Assembly: GCA_011009095.1 (NCBI GenBank)
Contig: VTPC01000653.1
Location: 151,328 to 215,327, forward strand
DNA: 64,000 nucleotides
Source of the DNA: Ignelater luminosus
Taxonomy: Eukaryota > Arthropoda > Insecta > Coleoptera > Elateridae
Reading direction: 5' to 3'
Shown: positions 48,701-61,130 of the stretch, in pieces
Layout of the letters: every line of letters begins with the position of its first letter
Numbering within the stretch: position 1 is the stretch's first letter
Notes under the pieces: model-generated
Seen by the model: only the letters and a program-made list of their open reading frames with translations
What the model was told of the DNA's origin: nothing
Database searches by the model: none
Translations under genes and position numbers: made by a program

Positions 48701-50307
48701 AATATAATCTAAATGTGAAGTGTCTTTGAAACAGTGACCATTACAGGTATTCACAGAATCAAAATTTATTTAAATTGACTCCATCAGAGATTTATATTAT
48801 CCTACATACCAACCTGTTGATAAGCATCGCATATCATTGTTAGAAACAGCCTTGAAATTTAACGATTGTGTTGTCATGGTTATGGCTGATGACTTCCATT
48901 AGGTGATTTTTGATTTAATTTTTATTTGATAATCATCAAGTTGTAGTTTGGGTAAACTAGAAATGTTATGTAAATTAAAAACGAGACCCTACAAAAACGA
49001 TTTTGCTTTTATCTCGAGAAATATCTCATTTTTATGAAATTTAAAAAGTTTGTTGATCGTCTAATCAAAAGGATAGCAATATTTTTTCCTGTCCGCATGT
49101 AGCACGTTTAAAGGAAGTTGAAAAAAGTTCTGTCAAACTTTAAATATTATTCCCACTAAAGAAAGAATTAAAGAACCGGTGATTAGTAGAATGAGACCAT
49201 GAATGTAGGTCGCAATTTCTTCGTCGTGCTAAAACAAAGATTTACACATTGTTTCACCAAATGTATGTATTCTGTGGCATGCAAACCCTGTCGTCTGGAC
49301 TTAGAGGAGAAAAAGTAACCGCGAACAATAGCTCGTATAAAACTTGGGGTGCAGTAAAATCCAAACAATAAAACCCAAGTCGGTGGTGGAAAGCTGCTCA
49401 ATGTGGAAAGTTCGGTGCATACACCACTGCAAGAGATTAAGTACTATTCTGGGTTAAAATTATTGCTATAGAGTTGTTGAAACTGCGTCCGGCCGGATAA
49501 CTGTACCTTCTGCAGGTCGTTAACCTAAGTAACTCCCTTCCTTCTTATAAAATGTGTATGAAAAAGAAACGTTCGTTAATGACGATGATGAGAAGGAAAC
49601 AAATGTCTTTAACATTGTATGGTCTCGATATGAATGATATGAAATGAAATTGATGTTGACGTAATTGAAATTGATTTATATATGTAGTGTATGTGTGTGT
49701 ATACATAAGTAAATTAAATTTTTTTGCCCGAGTTACATTTTCCGTTTCAATTTAGTTTTTTCTTTTCTTTGTGTTTTACTTCCTGTAGAAATCTGCTGTG
49801 AAATTAAACCTTCACGATTTTAATCAAAATTCTGAAATTGGAGTAATTAGATTTGGAATTAGGTTTTCTGTTTGTTTGATATATTTTCAAGATCTAGTAG
49901 ATAGGCAGAGATATTTTTTGTACACCTTTCAAACGCGATTTATGTACTTAATCCTGTTTTCCCTGCCTAAGAAACTGTTCAGACGTATATTTGCTCCATT
50001 ATGATTATGACTTGAAGTTAACTGCTTCTTCACTTCAAATTACTTGATGATTTTACGAACGCGGTCTCCTTTTTATTTTTATACGATTGGTAATGCGTTG
50101 AGAAATGTTATTGGTACTAATTGATCGTGAAGGTAGGCGTTAAGTTTAAAGATTGAGTTTAACAATTGGTGATCGTAACGAAGTGGACGACATCTGGCCT
50201 CATAATTGAAAATGTCATGTTAATAGGTAAGATTTTGCTTGTTTTCCCTATCCGCGCTGTGCACAATGTAGTAGCGTGCCATCTAACGTGAAAAGCTACA
50301 ACATTTA
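45731..50307. other. Mostly AT-rich DNA without a recognisable gene
   Basis: 45731-46330 is GC-richer and may be more TE debris. 46331-50307 is AT-rich. It includes an ATTT-type microsatellite at 47601-47631. A plus-strand frame at 49798-50004 follows a T-rich tract ending in CTGTAG, but nothing supports an exon. No RNA gene recognised. Confidence 0.4.
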
Positions 50308-50309
50308 TA

Positions 50310-50781
50310 CAATGGTGGCCAAAAGTATGGAAACTTAAGTGAAATAACTGTACAATCATCATTTTTTTAATACTTATTAGAAAATTCTTTTGCTGCAATT
50401 ACAGCGGCGCATATTTTATTCTTGGACAATAGTCCAGTGGAATATTTTTCCACTTCGTCTTAATAAGACGCCAGAGACTTTATTTGCAAAAGTGTTTGGC
50501 TTGAACCTTCAACCCTATATATAGTACATAGCGTCAGAGCGTTGAGGTCCGGCGACTGCGATTGTCACTTCGTTAAGTCAATGTTATTTTTAGGAAACCA
50601 GGATTTGACAAGTTTCGACGGATGCTTCAGATCATTATCTTGTTGCGAAATTCATCTCAGTGGCATCTTCTCTTCAGCATATGGTATCATATGATTTTTT
50701 AGTATATCCAGAACAAGAAAAACAACCCCGTACTATTATGTTACCTCCGCCAAACTTTTTCCATACTTTTGGCCACCACTG
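50310..50781 (-). mobile_element. Internally deleted Tc1-like transposon with both terminal repeats
   Basis: The ends are inverted repeats: CAATGGTGGCCAAAAGTATGG at 50310-50330 and, on the other strand, CAGTGGTGGCCAAAAGTATGG from 50781. Both are flanked by TA (50308-50309 and 50782-50783), the Tc1/mariner target duplication. The interior encodes, on the minus strand and over frameshifts, the C-terminal half of a Tc1 transposase: FGGGNII, ILKNHMIPYAEEKMPL, QQDNDLKHPSKLVKSWF (the QQDNDPKHT block with the second catalytic Asp) and QSQSPDLNAL (the SPDLNPIE block, where the catalytic Glu is lost). The right terminal repeat joins FGGGN almost directly, so the N-terminal DNA-binding half is deleted. 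It cannot make transposase. Confidence 0.93.
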
Positions 50782-50916
50782 TAGATGTACACAAAGAAAT
50801 ATAACCTAACGAAAAAATGTAAAATATAAATCTCATAAGATATCGTACAATAACGGTAGGCATATTGGAAAATCAATGTAAACTAATAGGCAAAGATCAA
50901 ATATAAGTTTGCGTGG

Positions 50917-52490
50917 CCCAGGTTGAGTCTCGGGTTTGGGTCGGGCCGGGCTTTAGTTTAAAATTTATTAGGCTTTCCTGTCCGGCCATGAGGGTATGCC
51001 TGGCTTTTTGAACTTCTTGGCCCTTCGGGCTTCTCGAGTCTGTCGGGCCCTTTGAACTTCTCGACTCTTCGAGTCTCTCGGGTCTATCGAGCCATGCACC
51101 GTTAAGACCTGTTGGGCGTTTTGGACTCCTCGGCCCTTCGGGCTTCTCGGGTATGTCAGCCTGTTCGGACCTTACGGGCTTTTTGAACTTCTTGACTCTT
51201 TGGGTCTATCAAACCGTCTGGTCGTACGGCCCTGTCAGGTTTTTTTCACACTTTTAGGACCTGTAGGACTTTTTGACCTTCTCGACCCGTACGGTCCTGT
51301 CGGGCCTTTACACCGTTAGGACCTGTCGGGCTTTTTGGACTTCTCGGCCCTTACGGGCCTTTTAGGCTTCTCGACCCTTCGGGTCGGCCGTTTGAATCAC
51401 TCATTCCTGTCGGTTCTGCCCAACCATACAGGTCTGTCAGGACCTTTACATCGTTAGGTCTTGTCGGGCTTCTTGGATTTCTCGGCCCTTTGGGCTTCTC
51501 AGATTTGTCGGGCCGTTCGGGCTTTTTGGACTTCTCGACCCTTTAGGTCTATCGGGCCGTTTGAATCTTTCATTCCTGTCGGTTCTCTCGCACCATACAG
51601 GTCTGTGAGGCCTTTTACATTGTTAAGTCTTGTCGGGCTTCTTGAACTTCTCGGCCCTTCGGGCTTCTCTGGCCTGTCAGGCCGTTCGGACCTTTTGGAC
51701 TTTTCGACCCTTCGGGTCTGTCGAGCCGTTTGGATCTCTCGTTCCTGTCAGACCTCTCGGACCTGACGAACCATACGGGTCTATCTGGCTGTTCAGGTCT
51801 GTCAGACTTTTTGCACCGTTCGGGTTTATCGGGCTTTCTGGATTTCTTGGCCCTTCGGGTCTATCGAACCGTTTGAATCTTTCGTTCCTATTGGGGCTTT
51901 CTGAGCTGTTGAACCATACGGGTCTGTCGGGCCTTTTGCACCGTTCGGGTCTGACGGATATTTTGGACTTTTCGGTCCTACGGACTTTTCGTATCTGTTG
52001 CGCCTTTTGGGCTTTCCGACCTTTTGCATCTCTCGGGTCTATCGAGCCGTTTGAATTTCTCGTTCCTGGCGGACCTCTTGGACCTGTCGAGCTATACCGA
52101 CCTGTCGGCTCTTTTGCACCGTTAGAGTCTGTTGGGGTTTTTGGACATATCGGCCTTTCGGGCTCTTAGAGTCTATCGGACCTTTTGAAATTCTTGACCC
52201 TTCGGGTCGATTGAGCCCTTTGAATATCTCGTTCCTGTCGGAACTGCAGAACCATACGGGTCGGCCTGGTCGTTCTGGCTTATCAGGTCTTTTGCACCAT
52301 TTGGGCTGTCGGGGCCTTAAGGCTTCTCGGACCTGTCAGGTCTTTAAGGCTTCTCGGCCGTTCGGGGCTCTTGGGCCGATCAAGACGGATTTTTTCGAGC
52401 CGCGTTAAGTTTGTCTCCAGTCGCACTGGGTCGCGTCAGATCTGTAGATTTTGACCCGTACAGGGCTCTATAGGGTGCTGCGTAATGGGA
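50917..52490 (+). repeat. GC-rich tandem-repeat island, copy 5
   Basis: Begins with CTCGGGTTTGGGTCGGGC, then CGGGCTTTAGTTTAAAATTT, the fullest left end of the family. Its units are about 170 bp long (for example TCTTGTCGGGCTTCTTGGAT near 51458 and again near 51627) and include phrases absent from copies 1-3, such as TTGCACCGTTCGGGTCTG. Ends with the shared block (CAAGACGG, then CGAGCCGCGTTAAG at 52395-52409) and a tail with ACAGGGCTCTATAGGG that parallels the GGCTCTATGGG junction of copy 3. Open frames (51461-51766 and 51630-52169 plus) are repeat translations. Confidence 0.88.
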
Positions 52491-52763
52491 TGTAGCAATT
52501 TACGCAACACTAATCTAACCATGGAGTTTTATTCATTTGCAGGGCAGTGATTTACAATTGACTGCGCGCCTTTTCATCTTAGCAACGGGCCTTATGAAGC
52601 GGCAGGGGTACGGACGAGCGCTTTTAGTGTTTCACTCGGATACGACGAACGGGATTGCGGCGGGTAGAGCGTCAGGATGTTTTTTCGTTTCTGTTTTCGT
52701 GAATTTTCCGTTTCTAGATGAAAAGCTTCGTGGTAATTGAGTTTTGTTTGTTTTTGTTTTAAA
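52491..52763. other. Spacer with a short open frame
   Basis: A plus-strand frame at 52537-52740 (67 codons) follows TTCATTTGCAG, an acceptor-like site, and contains LFILATGLMKRQGYGRALLV. No family was recognised and no donor site or partner exon is evident. Confidence 0.2.
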
Positions 52764-52821
52764 AGAGCAAGAGAGAGAGATAGAGAGAGAAAGAGAGATA
52801 GAGAGAAAGAGAGAGAAAGAG
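52764..52821. repeat. Purine (GA)n-rich microsatellite
   Basis: Imperfect AG repeat with AAAG and ATAG interruptions, about 58 bp. Confidence 0.95.
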
Positions 52822-52879
52822 CGTAATTGTCTTTAAATTTTTCTTCGTTTTCTAATGGCGCACAAGGCCTGTTGTTTTT

Positions 52880-53115
52880 CTTCTCGAGATGGAACTTCGA
52901 TTGTTAGGTGTGGTGTGGGAATGCTTTTCAGAAGATGTGGGCGAGACAACCGTCTTTTGGTTTTTTTGCCAGATATCCTAAATCTCAGGTACAGCTGGTT
53001 GTCTAGAGATACGATTCTGACGATGAGATGGAACTTTGATGGTTAGGTGTGGTAGAGGAAGAGCATTTATTCAATTTGAACACCATAGATCGTCTTTTGT
53101 TTTTTGACAGATGTC
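52880..53115 (+). repeat. Short tandem duplication with a unit of about 140 bp
   Basis: GATGGAACTTCGATTGTTAG near 52889 recurs as GATGGAACTTTGATGGTTAG near 53029, and each is followed by a CGTCTTTTG...TTTT...CAGAT stretch. Two diverged copies. Function unknown. Confidence 0.6.
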
Positions 53116-55824
53116 ATGTAGCCAGAGCTGGGCAAAGTCAGACCTTCAGCCACCGATGCTGTCGTGTTGGAGGACCAAGCGCGACATTCCGCAAACAGAA
53201 GCGACCCACACTCGTTTCCGTTCTAAGAAGGTTAAAATAATCCAAGCGCCGCAGTCGCGACGATTCTTGCATTTGGTTGCGTTTTCTTCAAAACCTTAGA
53301 GGCTGCTTCAGACGAGCAGAAGAAAAGATTTCATCGATGACATATCTTTATTTGATTTAATTATTTTGAGAATTGTAATAATTTCAAATTTGTGTTACAA
53401 ACATAGTATATTCCTTTAATCTTTGTAACAATTAATAAAATTCATGAAACCAATGAATTCTTTTATTTCTTTTATGCATTTTGCGTACTTACCTTTTAAA
53501 ACTTACTTTTTCTATATCTAAGCACAAAAATTGAAATGAAAAGAAAACGACCATCAACTTAGAGAAACTATTTGTGCAGATTTGGATATAGGGGCGGATA
53601 TACATTACAATTGGTTATTTTTATTTGGTTTACAGACATAAAGATCGTTGGATCACCCTGTATATTCAACAAAGAATCGTATTATAGCAATAATTATTCA
53701 AGTAGCGTGAATAATTACCAACATTTTCTAAAATAAAACAGATACTAATAAATCTTTTTTGAAATCAATAAAATTTATCATTTAAACACGGTGAGATAAT
53801 TCTGTAATTTATGGATATTTCCAAATCCTCGATCATAATTTACAGTTAATTTTAATAATTGTAATAAAATGATAATTAATTTCATAATCATTATTTAAAT
53901 CATTACATATGTTGTGCCAATTATTATGCAATGAATGTAGGACACGATATTTATGCTTATCACTAACATACCTAATTATTTTCGCTAACTTCAGCTTAAT
54001 GGTAAACAAGAAGGTTACAAAATTTGTTTTTGAATTTTGGCGAACCAATTATTTCTTTTAAATAAATTTGAATAAATTGAACTTTTGCTAATTTAATAAT
54101 ACTAACGAACAATTTTAAATTCATTCGACTGTCAGAGAAACGCGAAAAATTTTCAAATTGAATTTCCGATAGGTTTTCGAAAAGTCTCGAAGTCGCCGAA
54201 ATTTCACAATAGCAACAAATATAATTTAACTGGGCAACACGACCGTAGCAAACGAAAAAAAAATAAACCGACGACGTGAACAAACTAACACGACTTTCTC
54301 CCGCAGGATCGTTTATTTGATCCCGGTCGTCGCAGCTTTTCCTCTTTCCACAATAATAAAACCTTAAATATGCCACCGAAGTATAAATCCAGAAAAGTCA
54401 TTTAAAATATTTTCGAGGATTTTATAACTTGCTCCACGATTCCTAAAGCCTTGTTAGAGGAGAGATTTCTCACTGTGGTATAAAGCGAAAAGACGAGTAG
54501 CATTATTTTAATTGTGAATGTGACAAATGTGTGGTTGCAAAACTCGTAAGACCCCAGACTAAAATTTGCTTACGCTAATGCGTTTTGTTAAATGGTTTTA
54601 ATTAATTATTGGCTTTAGAAATTCAGAGAAAATCTAGGAGACCTCTGTGACTTGAGTAAACTCATTAATTTATACTACAAAATTTCTAGGTAATTAGAAT
54701 AGCGTACGACGACAATGAATTGGAAACTTTCTAACTGTTCTTCCGGTAAACTTTTTTTATTTTTCCAAATTAGTTAGTTGTCGTGACTGTTCTATTATTA
54801 CATTGTGAAATGATATGATTTGATGTCTTTTTTTTATTCTTTTAGGTCTAGAGTATTTCCCCTATTTTTAAAACGAGAAAAGAAAAATAATAACGATGAT
54901 GTGTACGTGGTTACAGAGGAAGCGAGTAACGAAGTTGATCAAAGAAAGATATGCCAAGCGAAATAGCTTAAAGAGAGATTGAAAGGGCTTTTCACTTCTA
55001 AGTCCACCCCAATGCATTCTTTTGTGAACTACAAAGTTGTGTGCTTAAATTCGTCAAGTTTAATAGGGGCGTTTATTTGTTTTCTTTGTGGTGAAATAAA
55101 TCTTTAGAGTGGGTGCATTTAAAAGTTTCTTTTTAAAAAATTTCCTCTTTCCCTTTCTTTTACAGAAATTACGTTACACATTAAGCGTACGAAAACCTCC
55201 TCAGCTTATGATGCCAGGCCTTTTTTATCTCGGGGTCAATTATAATATTTTCGTAATAACCTTAACGAGGGTAATATTCCTCCCAGAATAAGAGTTAACC
55301 GTAAAGGACGTGTTTTTCGGGCGAAATCAGTTAACATAAAAGAGTGGCGGCGGCGGTGCAACGTATCCCGTGATATGGAGATATCCTTAAGAGATATCGT
55401 CCTTATTTGGCACTAGGGAATTATTTTACGCTAAAGCGGGAAGTTATGAGGCGGAAAATGAAGGAATATATCTAGAGCAGCATCTCATTAAGGCTATTTT
55501 CTTTTTTCGATTTCCTATTTTCTGAATGCACGTTTTTATGTTAACCATTTCGCCTTCTTTTATGTTGTGTCTATAAAATTTGAATGAAACTTTTTTTACT
55601 CCGTAGTGTATTATATGTACTAACACTAGGGTCAAGATTGTTATGTTTATTAAGTCTTTCGAAATGTCACAAAATAAATTTTTCATGTGAAGATTTACAA
55701 TCCTGAAGTAAATCGAATTTTTGAATACCAAGGTAATACTGGATCTCGCTTCTGAATAATGCATTCACTCAATCTTAGGTAAAATGATGGGGCGTAATGG
55801 TATATCACCTTGTGTATGTAATCT
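53116..55824. other. AT-rich DNA without a recognisable gene
   Basis: The longest frame (54376-53996 minus, 126 codons) is Phe/Cys/Ile-rich and shows no motif. A phrase ACAGGGTGATCCAACGATC near 53665-53645 (minus) resembles ends of mariner-type miniature elements, but no second end was found. Confidence 0.4.
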
Positions 55825-56135
55825 ATTAATTAACAAATTATCTTCATACATGTGAATATAAGAAATAAGATGAGATAATCATATTCTCGGAATCAAAAAG
55901 AATAAATTCACGCAATTCCAGCCAAGGAACAATCCGTCCCGCGTTGATCACAATAATGCAGAGTGATTTTGGACCTACCTTATCACTCTCTCGCTTTGTT
56001 ATCTTACTATTCACCAGATCTATAGAAAAACAACACAGTTACTTAAAGGAATACCAACGCATCTGTTAAATAACAAAAGGTGCACAGATGTAAAGCCCGC
56101 CTGTTAACCGTCACCGATAAAGAAAAGAATCTAAA
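55825..56135 (+). repeat. 310-bp direct repeat, copy A
   Basis: Starts ATTAATTAACAAATTATCTT and ends AAAGAAAAGAATCTAAA. It matches 57871-58180 along its length and includes the well-conserved block GTGATTTTGGACCTACCTTA. Could be an LTR, a miniature element or part of a 2-kb duplication. Confidence 0.85.
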
Positions 56136-57059
56136 TTATTGTTAATTAGATAAATGGCCAATCAGACTTTCTGACTCCAACAAAATTAATGTCTGCTTTT
56201 TATATGCAAAATCTCGACCTAGCAACTTGCCAAGCCTCCCAGATCGTGACATGCCTCAGAGGACTTGCAGGGAAGGTGGCCCTACTAACAATTTTTATAA
56301 TTTACATTTCAGAAAGGAGTTTAAAAACAAGAATCGAGGTATTAGGCAGTTGACACAATCAATGTTCTCTTAATTCGAAACGATTTGCAACTACAGCCAT
56401 TAAATGGAAAATTAAATTTACTGAGTACAGCTTTCTAGATAATTCGCGACACTACCGTGACCGTACAAAAATTCCAGAATTTACAAAACTGTGAAGTTGC
56501 AAATTTTATTTAGAGACTTACAGATATGGATGGTCATAATTTTGGGATAAACACTGTAAAGCCACTCTAAACACTCGTAGGCACTAAATAACCAAAAGAT
56601 TATTAGCTCGGAATTACGAATTACGTCACGTCATTCGAAAAGCACAAGAATTTCGAGATAGTCTGTTGATTGTATAATAAAAAAGTAGGTTTAGAATTCA
56701 AAAATTTGTAAAGTTTCAAATCGAATTTAGGGATATAAATATAAAGAAAAGAGTTTATCTCCCGTCAAGAAATTAAATTCTGCAAGGATTAATCCTAATA
56801 TTTCCAGACTATTATGACTTAAAATTCTGATTCTGAGTTAAATTGCGCCAAGAAGCTCATCGATTTGATTCTGTGCGAATCTTTAAATTTGATAGTGAAG
56901 TTGCCATCGTGACAAACGCAGCCCAAAGAGCTTTGTGACTAATTTAATTTTGTTGTCTCTTTCCATCTAAACGTTACTATACTATAATTATCGCTAAAAC
57001 CCCAATTTGGGCCCAACAGGTAAATCTTTGAAATAGGCACTGTATTTTTATCTACAAAC
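56136..57059. other. AT-rich spacer
   Basis: No repeat unit or coding motif recognised. Confidence 0.4.
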
Positions 57060-60000
57060 TTTTTTTTAACTTTTTTTAGACCTTCTGGAAAGAAGCTGTC
57101 GTAAAGTTGGGGGCTGCGCTCTGCATATCCTTAATAGATCAGACATCTCAGTCAGCAGTATGGTTTTGTCTTCTCCTCTCCAGATTGCTCTATACAGCTG
57201 CTGACATCTTCCTGACTCTAACCTTTCTCAAATTTTAGGAGAGCCTAATTTTAAGGCTCGAGTCGCTCTTCTTGCTTCCTGGACATGTCTTCCACGGCTT
57301 TACAATCAGGTTTTGAGCTTTCCAGAAACCTTCTTGGCAGAACCTATCGTATAAAGTGTAACCCTTTTCGCTATCTGATGAAGCAGTCTACTTTTAAAAA
57401 CAGTCGGCTTTAACCTCCATAGGAACCTTGGAATATTACTACCGCAAAGTTGAGCCTTGCCCTTCTCAAGATCGTAAAATTAGGAGCCCCTTTCTACATT
57501 ATTTCAATTCACTATCTACGAGTTTCGTCTTTTATAACAGCCTATTGATGACTAAGGCAAAAAGGTCATGCTTCACGTTTCCATGACGGACTGCTTATCA
57601 CGTCTTATGATTTAACTTTGGGCTTTCTGAGATCTTGCGCTCAATATTTCCAGAACATACTTCCTGTCACGTCTTACGATTGAGCTTTCTGAAATTTTCC
57701 TGAAAGGAGGTATCGTAAGATTAGGGTTAGCGTCTTGCATCCTTTTAATAGACCATGGTGGTCATGGCCTTTCCTGGAATCTTCTTAAGAAAAACAGATA
57801 ATAAGATTTTGGATTCTCCAAATGATCTCATGTGTAGATCAATGATCAAGATTAACTCTCCGTAGAAACCATTAATTAATAAATTATCTCCGCCAATGCA
57901 TGTGAATATAAGAAATAAGATGAGAGAATCATATTCTTAGAATAAAAAAGAGGAAATAGTCGCAAATCCAGACAAGCAACAACCTGTCCCACGTTGATCA
58001 CAATAATGCGGAGTGATTTTGGACCTACCTTATCACACTGTCACTCTGTTATCTTACTGTTTATTAGATCTATACAGAAATAGTTACTTAAAGGAACACC
58101 AATGCATCTGTTAAATAACAAAAGGCGCACAGATGCAAAGTCCGTCTCTAGACCGTTGCTGATAAAGAAAAGAATCTAAAGAAATAATGTAAAGCCAGTC
58201 AAGCAGAGCTTGAGAATGATCATACCGTAATTCTTTTCTCTATCCAACAAAAGAATCAAGCTTCCTCATACTGTATGTAACTATAAGATCAAGCAAAACC
58301 AAAAGGCTTGGAAACCAATGAAATTCTCCCAGTATTATGGAACCATAAAGAAATCTTTACACAATCTAAAAACGAGCGACCAAAGGTCAGATTTTACCTT
58401 CACGATTAACCAACATACAAACAGCTTGTGTTCAGGTTTCACGATCTTTTAGGGTTTTCTTACACATCACGAGAAACCCAACTCTCGAACTCAACTTGAA
58501 TCAAAGAAATACAGATTTTGCCGGCCGGCGGCGTTTGTAGAGATACTCAGATAGCCTGGGTCTATCAACTTAGAGAACGTCTGAAGAGTGGTGGAGGGGT
58601 TTCCGACGGTCTATGGAGCGAGTTGAATTGGCAAGTGAAGGCACCTCGGCAACATGTCTTCATTCTTCTGCACAATAGTAGATTGAACTTTCCAATGAAC
58701 AGTCTAACTCTTTATCTCTCTTAGAACTTTACCTGTCATAAGGTTAGGAGATTCTCTTAACAAGCCACTTATAATGGCCAGTAGTTGGGGCTACGCCCTC
58801 TCTGCATATTTCCTTAGGATTAAGAGCCATGCTCCATGCTTTCTAGGTAGATCGTTTGCAACAGACTACAGAAGCGCTTTGGTTTTCACAGAAGCTGCCA
58901 GTAAGGTTAAGGGTCGCTCTGTTTGTGACTTTCAGCAGTTGAATTTTGTTGTTTCGGAAACGTATCTGAGAGAAGGTATCATAAGATGTTGCATTTGTGA
59001 GAATAGATATTTCTCGCGAGTTTCTCAAAAACGGACAATATTTACTCAGGTTTGGTCTTTTACAAGAGTGTCTTAAGAAAGATTATCTGAAGCTAGTGTT
59101 CGCCTTTCACATCTGTCTTTTTCGAGACCTTCTAGAAAGAACCTGTTATAAGGTTAGGGATCGCACTCTAAATTCTTTTAAACGCCAAATACGACGATCA
59201 ACAGTCAGGACACAGCAGTCTTTCCAGAAACCTTTTTAAGAAAATCCATTTTAAGATTAAGTTGCGTTTCATGCCGTGATCTCTTAGAAAACCTTCTTAT
59301 CTTATCATAAGTAACTCCATTCGTCATCTACAACATTGGATTTCGGCTTCCACGGAAATATTTTAAGACTTACGCCCTACTTACCTCGAATGATCAAGCT
59401 TTGCGTTCTTCTGAAATCTTCTTACGAAAGCTACTACCGTAAGGCTAAAAATCTTTGAGTCGTGCCCTTCTCAGGATCTTTCTGGAAGAAGGTATCGCAG
59501 AAATATGGATCTGCCTTTTACATTCTTTTAATTGGCTAACTAGGAGCTTCGTCCTTTACAACAGCCTGTTAAGGACAAACTGCTTATCATCCTACGGTTT
59601 GACTTTAGGCTTTCCGAGATCTTCCTGAGAGCATTTTGCATTTTTTCAATGATTTACCTACAACAGCCAAAGGTTGAACTTGACCTTTACTTGGAATTAA
59701 ACCTATTGTAGGATGATTAGGAATGACACTTCGTGCTTTCTAAACCAACAGCCGAGTTTCGCCCTCTATAAGAACCTGTTCGAAGCAAATCATATCGTAT
59801 CAGGCTAGGGCTTTTTCTTCCCATTCCCACAACGGACTGCCTACCACTGAGCTCTTTGGAATTTCCCTGAAAGGAGGTATCGTAAGGTTATGGTTAGCGT
59901 TCTGCATTTTTCCAACGGTGGCCATAAGTGGGGCTTTGCCTTCTCTAGAATCTTCTTAGAAAGACAGGAAGTATAGGAATTTTCTCCGAATGGTTTTATG

Positions 60001-61130
60001 TGAAGATCAACGATCGGTGAAGCCTTAGAAATTATTAAGAGGATAAAGTGTGCATTCTCTATTTGGCCAATAGTCAGACTTTGCTTTCTCATGAAATCTC
60101 AGTAAGATTATTGTAACGCTAGAAGTAGTGCTTCACACTCTTTTAATGTAAACTGTTATTATAACTTCCTGCAAAGTTTGTTAGTAGAATCTATCGTAAG
60201 TTGAGGATTTATCCTCCACAGCAGTTTTGAATAATAAGAAGTAAGATTAAGGGTCGCTCTAGTTGTGGCAACCAAGGATTGAGTTTCACTCTTTCCAAAA
60301 CAAGGTTAGGAAAACTACGTTCTACATTTGTGATTAACTGTCTATCTAGGTTTTGGCTTAGTTTTCTCTTTTCTGGAATATTCATAGAAAAACCTGCAGC
60401 GTTTAAAAGTTGAACTCTGATTTTTGCATGAATGTTTTAGGAAAAGCTACCGACAGTAGGATTTTGTTTTTCACAGGATAAAACTATCAAGAGACTAGTG
60501 CTTAGTTGCCCTTCACATTTCCCCAACGGGCCAACAATCGGACCGTCTTTTTCTTTGAGACCTCCCGGAAAGAAGTTATCGCAAGGATGAGGTTCGTGTT
60601 GTATATTTTCTAAATAGGCGAGATACCATGGGCAACAGTCAGACTTCTATGAAACCCTTTCTTAGAAACCTTCTTAAGAAAACTTTTTTAAGGTTGTCAC
60701 GTTTTGTGCTTTGATCTCTTCTAAATTCTACTTAGCAGGCTTTTCTTCCGTCTTCGGTGTCAGAAAGAATAATGTATAACAGTCGGGTTTAGTCGTTCAC
60801 AGAAATTTCCTTCTTAGGAAAAAGTTTATTGATAGACCGCCTTCGGCGGCCGATAGTCGAATTCCGCCACTAAAGAAGTTTTGTTAGGAAAAGTGTTCGT
60901 ATCACGTGCAATTGGCAACAGTTGAACTTTGCCTTCTACGACACTTTCTGGATAGGAACTACGGTAAGGTTTATGCATCGAGTTTTGTATTCCCTGAAAA
61001 GGCCATTCAAGGCGGCTAGAAGTCTGGCTTTACTCTACTTTCTTGCAAGCTTGACAGCAACATCTTGCGATTGCTCAAAAATCGAGAATCATCTTCGTAA
61101 GCTTGATCCGCCCTTGCATTCTGCACTTTT
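57060..61130 (+). repeat. Degenerate array of related segments
   Basis: Many segments share a consensus near GAAAGAAGGTATCGTAAGGT followed by TAGGG.T.GCGCTCTGCAT and TCTTTTAAT. They occur near 57088, 57329, 57700, 59135, 59490, 59870 and 60557. Spacing is irregular and identity is low. At a larger scale, 57430-57860 parallels 59430-60010: ACTACCGCAAAG, CCTTGCCCTTCTCAAGATC, ACAGCCTATTGATGAC and TGAAAGGAGGTATCGTAAG recur in order about 2.0-2.2 kb later. An old satellite, or the repetitive interior of a large element. Open frames inside (58774-59076, 60922-61251) show no motif. The 310-bp repeat copy at 57871 interrupts it. Confidence 0.65.
57871..58180 (+). repeat. 310-bp direct repeat, copy B
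   Basis: Second copy of 55825-56135, in the same orientation at an offset of about 2046 bp. Conserved blocks include CGTTGATCACAATAATGC and CATCTGTTAAATAACAAAAG. Confidence 0.85.

Noticed and set aside
53640..53670. Mariner/MITE-like end ACAGGGTGATCC
   Set aside because: Only one end was found; no inverted partner or TA duplication nearby.
53996..54376. 126-codon minus-strand open frame
   Set aside because: Phe/Ile/Asn composition typical of AT-rich DNA, no motif, no splice or promoter context. It could be chance.
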